Assembly (NCBI GenBank): GCA_964059195.1
Contig: CAXKWD010000011.1
Coordinates: forward strand, 17,471,478 to 17,535,477
Length of the DNA: 64,000 nucleotides
Source of the DNA: Ectobius pallidus
Lineage: Eukaryota > Arthropoda > Insecta > Blattodea > Ectobiidae
Reading direction: 5' to 3'
Below are positions 39,701 to 45,700 of this stretch, piece after piece. Position numbers and translations under genes: made by a program. How positions within the stretch are numbered: the first letter of the stretch is position 1; every line of letters starts with the position of its first letter. The notes under the pieces are model-generated. The model was not told the DNA's origin and made no database searches. It was given only the letters and a program-made list of their open reading frames with translations.

Positions 39701-42700
39701 GTGTGCGTGACCGGTACCATAGCAGGGGGAGGCATAGTCCAACGATCCCTGCCCTGATTGGACGTCGGTGGCGTTACTGCGGCGATGCTCCCGACCTAGA
39801 GGGCGGGGAGGCCTAGGTGGTGCTGGGTCCACCGAAAGGTTCCATCCCTCCCCACAACGCCCTTTCCTCATTCTCCGTGTCACATGGGCTATGCGTAATC
39901 GCGAGGCGGCCTCGACAGGTGGATATCCCTACCAGGGAACTCACTCTGAATATCTCTCTCTCTGTATTCGTAATTAAGATAATCATATCTTAATAAATGC
40001 CACTATAGGCTTATTGCATAATGTACTATATTAAATGTATGGAATTTTATTGATATAGTTTATGATCTTAGGAAGGTTGCATTATGACAACTTTTAATTT
40101 CTATAAATTTTTATTTATTATATCACTTTATTTTCTTAATTTTATTTTGCTCAAATTAATGTTCGTTGTTCATTGTTTGTTCTTCCACTTACTATTCTCT
40201 GCAAATAACCTGTCATTTGTGCTGTCTACCTTGATCTTTACTGTGTGCCAGATTACTGCATAATTCCATCAAACATAATAGTATATGAGTAACAGTATAA
40301 CAGTGTCATTCGTTGATTCATTTGTGATTACTTGATCATTCTTTTTTGCAGGGATGCCCCTCAGTGGAAACAACGTATTGCAGGAAAATCGCTGCCAATG
40401 GAAAAATTTGCAGTCAAGAAGACTGATCGGTTCTTTGCTCAGAAAAAAATGTTGGTGCTACCAGGATATGAACTTATGTATGTGTGGAATTTATTTAAAG
40501 TGCTGGGCAAAAGAAGAGAACTTATTCAAAATGTGTACAAAAATGTTGAGAAAACCTTAGCTAAACTAGATGCTCAGAAAAGTAAGTTTTCTCTTATTAA
40601 TCCAATTCTTTTGAAATAGTTGTGGCTTGATACCACAAAAAGAAGAAGAAAGAAAGAAAAAGTTTATTAATGAGAAGCTATAATATTTTCTTTTCCCTCG
40701 ATCTCTTTGGCTATTGGAAAATTACCAACAAGTGATCAATTATGAGTTTCAAATTAAAGAATGCAATGGTAAGGAGAAAGCGAGCTTCATGTCGTCAAGT
40801 GTTCACAGTAAAATGTTTGCAGGAATTGCAATTTCCAATTTCATATATGGAAGGTAGACTTTTTGCCTACTATTCTATAGTTACTTGAAGTACATGTTCT
40901 GAAGTGCATGACTTCTGTGAACAAAGTTTGAAATATATATTTTTTGTATAATTGTTTTATTGTAAACAATTAAGTAAAATTTAATGATACAGGGACCAGC
41001 AGATTAAAATGACAAATTTGAAATGCATGTATAAATAATAAACATCACTGTAATACAAGATTTAATGATCACATTTGTTAGAGCAATAATTGCCATTTAC
41101 AGTTCTTCCATTAGTTTTTGTTTGTTTTGAAAATTGTGTCTGATAAATAACAACCACCATTTCGTACTCATTCCTGTAGCCTTGCCTTGAAGTTTGCCAT
41201 CACTCTCATGAGCATGTCATTCGGTATTGCCGCTATTTCATTCTGAAGAGCTAATTTAAAGTCATCCAGCGCATGAGTTCTTCCAACATTACACTTTTGA
41301 CTTGAGATAACTTAGACCCAGAGGAAATAACTACACTTCGTCAGATCTGGGGAACAAGCAGGCCAGGGGTGGTTATCATTTTTTGACACAACACGTCCAG
41401 GAAACATTTCCCGAACCATGCCCATTGAGATTTTTGCCATGTGTGCAGTAGTACCATCTTGTTGGAACCATATGTTTGGACAGTAATTCCACGTCTAGCC
41501 AACTCTGGCCTTAAGAAATCATTCGTACATAATGAACTGAATTAACGTAAATTGGCCTGCCCTCTTTAAAAAATAAAAAATAAATAAAAAAATATGGGCC
41601 TATGACACCGAACTCTGCTACGCCATACCACACTGTTACATGTTGACTGTTCAGTGGCCATTCATGCAGATCGCAGGGATTATTTGGTGCCCGACTGAAA
41701 TGACATTGTTAGACAAAAGCAATACATCAGTTGGCACACACCCCACTCCATCAAGTGGCAGGTACAGGCTGTTCCAAAATCATCAGATTAATCTGCCGGT
41801 GACTGTATTAAGTGTAGTTTTCTTATTTTTTCAAAATTTCTACACAAATGAAAGTAGTATACAGAAACCATCCATTTCAATTCAGCATTCAGGCTCCTAC
41901 TCATTAGGTATACATCAAGCAAAGAGTTTATTACAATTATATATGTTTAGGGGTTACTTTAATTTCACCTATCTTTAATGTGAAATGTAGATGTTTACAG
42001 ATACCTTATTCCAACAGAAGAAACATTATATACAGTAGTGTAAAAGAGAACAGTGATTTCCATAGTTCAGTCTGAGAAAATAAAAATAGGTTTACCAACC
42101 TTTTTCTATTTTTCAGTGGCGGCTCGTGACCGGAAAATTAGGTGAAGAGAAAGAAAAAAGTGTGCGTGGAACGCCACGCGACAGAAGTAAAACTTGATTT
42201 AATTTTTGGATTTTTCAATTTTCGATTATTGGATTTTTTTAAATTTTGGATTGTTGGACTATTTAATATTGGGTTTTTGAACTTTTAATTTTGGATTTTT
42301 TTAATTTTCTATTTTTCATTTTGGATTTTTTTATTATTAAATTTTAGATTTTGGATTTTTTATTTTTTTATTTTTTTTATTTTTTAATTGTTTTAGTTTT
42401 AAATTTTGGATATTTGGATTTTTTATTTTTTAAATTTTGGATTTTTGGACTTTTGAATTTTGGATCTTTAAATTTTTAAATTTTGGAATTTTGGATCTTT
42501 TAATATGGGATTTTTTAAATTATGGATCTTTGAATTTTTTATTTTTTTATTTTGGATTTTCGATTTTTTAATTTTGGATTTTTAAAATTTTGGATTTTCG
42601 ATTTTTTAATTTGTAATTTTTGGATTTTTTAAACTTTGGATAAGCCTAATCATTGAGTTGATTGTTTTCTGTGCAGTCTGTTCCGTCACACCTTACTAAT

Positions 42701-45700
42701 TTTGTGACGATTTTAAGCGTTACATTAATTTCGTGACTATCTTAAAATACTGGTTCTGTATTTCTACAGGACTCGTTGATACCAGCACCTTCAACATTTC
42801 TTTAAAATTCCCAAGATTTATTGAGTCTATTGTTTCATCGTGACCGCAAAATGCTAATTCTTGCTTACTTAAAAAGAGTACTGTATCAATCACTAACTTT
42901 CATTGTACTGCGCGATGTACAGTCTGGCATTTTTCTGTATTTAGATTTTTTCTAAAGTTTTCAAATCTACCTGACACTTGATGTGCTTTGCCGAATCTGA
43001 GTGTTTGCGTAACGATCGTGTCATATTCAATATGTCAGCATATCCTTCTCTGATCCAAACGTTGCTTTTATTACTAAGAAGCAAGCATGGCCAACAAAAC
43101 AATTTCTGCAGAGCTGGAGAAGAGCACAACCATGGAAATTCTTTAAACCACGATGATTTGAAAGTAATATTGTAGCATTTAGGCTACCTATATTTTCACT
43201 TCTTTTGTACCACGTAACCGCAGAATTTCGGTAGGACATCCACATTTTAAAAGTTCCTTTTTATCAGATTCCTTAAAGCGACAAAATGGCGTCTCCAATA
43301 ACACGCACACGATATCGTATTGAGGATTCGTGGCCCCAACAGTTGTTCCTGAAAGTCACGGTGTGGGCTACTGGCGAGCAGAATGCCTGAACAGGTCAGC
43401 AGCCTCTCAAAACATCACGTGACTTCTTTACAGAGAAGTCTGCTGGAGAGTGAGAGAACTGTTGGACACCTTCACGGGTAGTCTGTTCCCATCAGCGTAT
43501 GGACGTGATATAAGCGAGAAAACTGCTGGTTTCCATGAGCCCACATCCTCTTTTTTAGTGAAACTGACTACCCATGCATCTGGGAAGGTGAATACTTGTT
43601 CAGCTTCAATGCTAGCAGGACTTGGGAGCTCACTGCCTCCTAGCTTTGACACCAGTCGTGGCGGGAAATTCAAAAATGTAGAAATACATTATAGTAAAAA
43701 CCAACATTCGTGATATGGAAAATAAACTTTAAAAATGCGTATTGTAAAGGGAAAATACTGGTGAAGTGCTACTTCACCTACTTCCCCTTAATAGCCGCCA
43801 CTGCTATTTTTATAGAAGAAACATTTTAACCAAGTTAGTACTAGTTATTTATACAAAGTTCTCTTCTTGTAAGTTTTGAGATGTTTAATTCCACTCCTAG
43901 TTTAATTGAAGCATGAAAAATATTCTAGTTTGTAGCATGGCTGCGTTCCACCCTGGCAACCTGGGTTCGATTCCCAGCTGGTCAGGGATATTCCAGTAAT
44001 GGAAAATTTCCTTTCTGGGCTCAGGACTGAGTGTTGTGTTGTCCCTACATCCCCATCTTGCAAGAAGCAATGGCAAATTTCTGCAATACCACTTTTGCCT
44101 AAAAGAGACTTGGATGAGTTGTGGTCATCATCACATGGTTTTGTTCCAGGTCTGGACCTGCCTTGTGCAGAATACTTGTCATTGTCGTCATCATCATCAT
44201 CATCATCAATTCTTTAAGGCAATGACAAAAAAATTAATAATCGAGTAAAATGTTTTTCTCTTATTCTGTAGTATGATATTTTTCCCGAATTCACAAATCT
44301 ATTCTTTAGGCATGGCTTACATTTGAATAATTTAAAAAATGTTCACTTTCAGATAATTAATAATCAAACCTAGAGAAATATTCACATTCTTTTGGCATTC
44401 TTATATGCCATTGAGTTGATTTCACAGTAGATCCACTTTAAAATACCAGCAATCTTTCAAATTATGACCAACTGAGAGTATGAGGACTGACTTCTGCAAC
44501 TTTTTCTTTCAGAACCTCAAGAGTTCGATGCCGACAACCGAGCTCTAGTATTGCTTCTAAAAGGAGCATGTCTGCGGCAAATGCAGAGTCCTTTACAGGC
44601 GGAGGAATGTCTCACAAGTGTGCTAGCACTAGAGAAGAAGATAAAAGAAGATCTCTATTTGATACCATACACTATGGTAGAATTAGCTCTTTTACACAGG
44701 GAGCAAGGGAACGTTGCAAAAGCTGCACAGGTCCTGGAAGATGCCAAGTATGTTTACCGTATTTTTACTTTCCCTACCTCTGCCATCCGTAGGTCCTTAG
44801 CATAGTGATGGGAATTCCTGAATAATAATAATTTACAAAAAACAAAAAAATATATATATATTTTTGCAAGTTCTCAGGATATCAAGAATCATATAAAATC
44901 TATTTGAATGATCATTCTAATGATTTTTTGCTATGAGAAACCACCAGAAGTGAGGACGAGTAATATAATTTGGAAACTTCATTAATGCGGTAAAAGTTTT
45001 GCAGGCAATAGTCACCCATGTTCTAGTGTTATCCTTCTAGAGCAACATGTCCAAAGACTCACATCTGTAAATTCACTTCCTCAAATTCATCGTGTTTTGG
45101 GATTTTCCCCACACACAGATTTAAAAAAGAAATTTTTCAGCATTTAACCTAATAACATTAACTCACACCCATATAGTAGGAGGATAAGTATCCACACTTT
45201 TTGTTTAATTTTTTGTAGGTTGGCTGTAACGCTTTGTGCTTGCACACGTCGACATTATTGTTCATTTGTCTCTGCTTGTGGATTGTTTGACCATTATAAT
45301 TCCACTGACTGTTGTGCTGTTGCATATTAAATATGGCTGCACCGCTCAGAGTTTGCACAAAAAAAAAAACAGCGTGCAATGATCCGTAATGCTAACTAAG
45401 GTTATGAATAATGTCATATGCAGAACCATGGCTAATTTGCATATAGTTTGCCAATTCATCGACAGTCACTCTTCGGTTTGTCTGAATCATGATACACACT
45501 ATTCTTACCTTCATGCTTGTCTGACCATTTTTTAACTTTCCAATCCATTCGTATATGCTTCGCCATAGTAAAACATTATCCCTATATTGTGCGGAAAGTC
45601 ATCGATGGATTTTGGCTCCTAGTACACCTTCAGATGACGAAAAACGGATCACTCCACGCTGTTCTTCTTTGGTGCAAATGCTGAGCAGTGCAGCCATGTT

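Larger units (their letters stand above)
42114..43803 (-). mobile_element. hAT transposon (1.69 kb) with TTF-type zinc-finger remnant
   Basis: The termini are CAGTGGCGGCTCGTGACC at the left and, reverse-complemented, CAGTGGCGGCTATTAAGG at the right. The 8-bp target duplication CTATTTTT lies at 42106-42113 and 43804-43811. It contains a GGATTTTT minisatellite (about 42196-42640) and a broken transposase start on the minus strand (about 42941-43245). Confidence 0.92.

Noticed and set aside
39629..39977. GC-rich overlapping ORFs as a gene or CpG-island exon
   Set aside because: Open frames occur on both strands in GC-rich DNA by composition. The flanking 15-bp duplication shows that it is an inserted element.
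44036..44248. Histidine/serine-rich small ORFs
   Set aside because: They are translations of a SINE and its (ATC)n tail.
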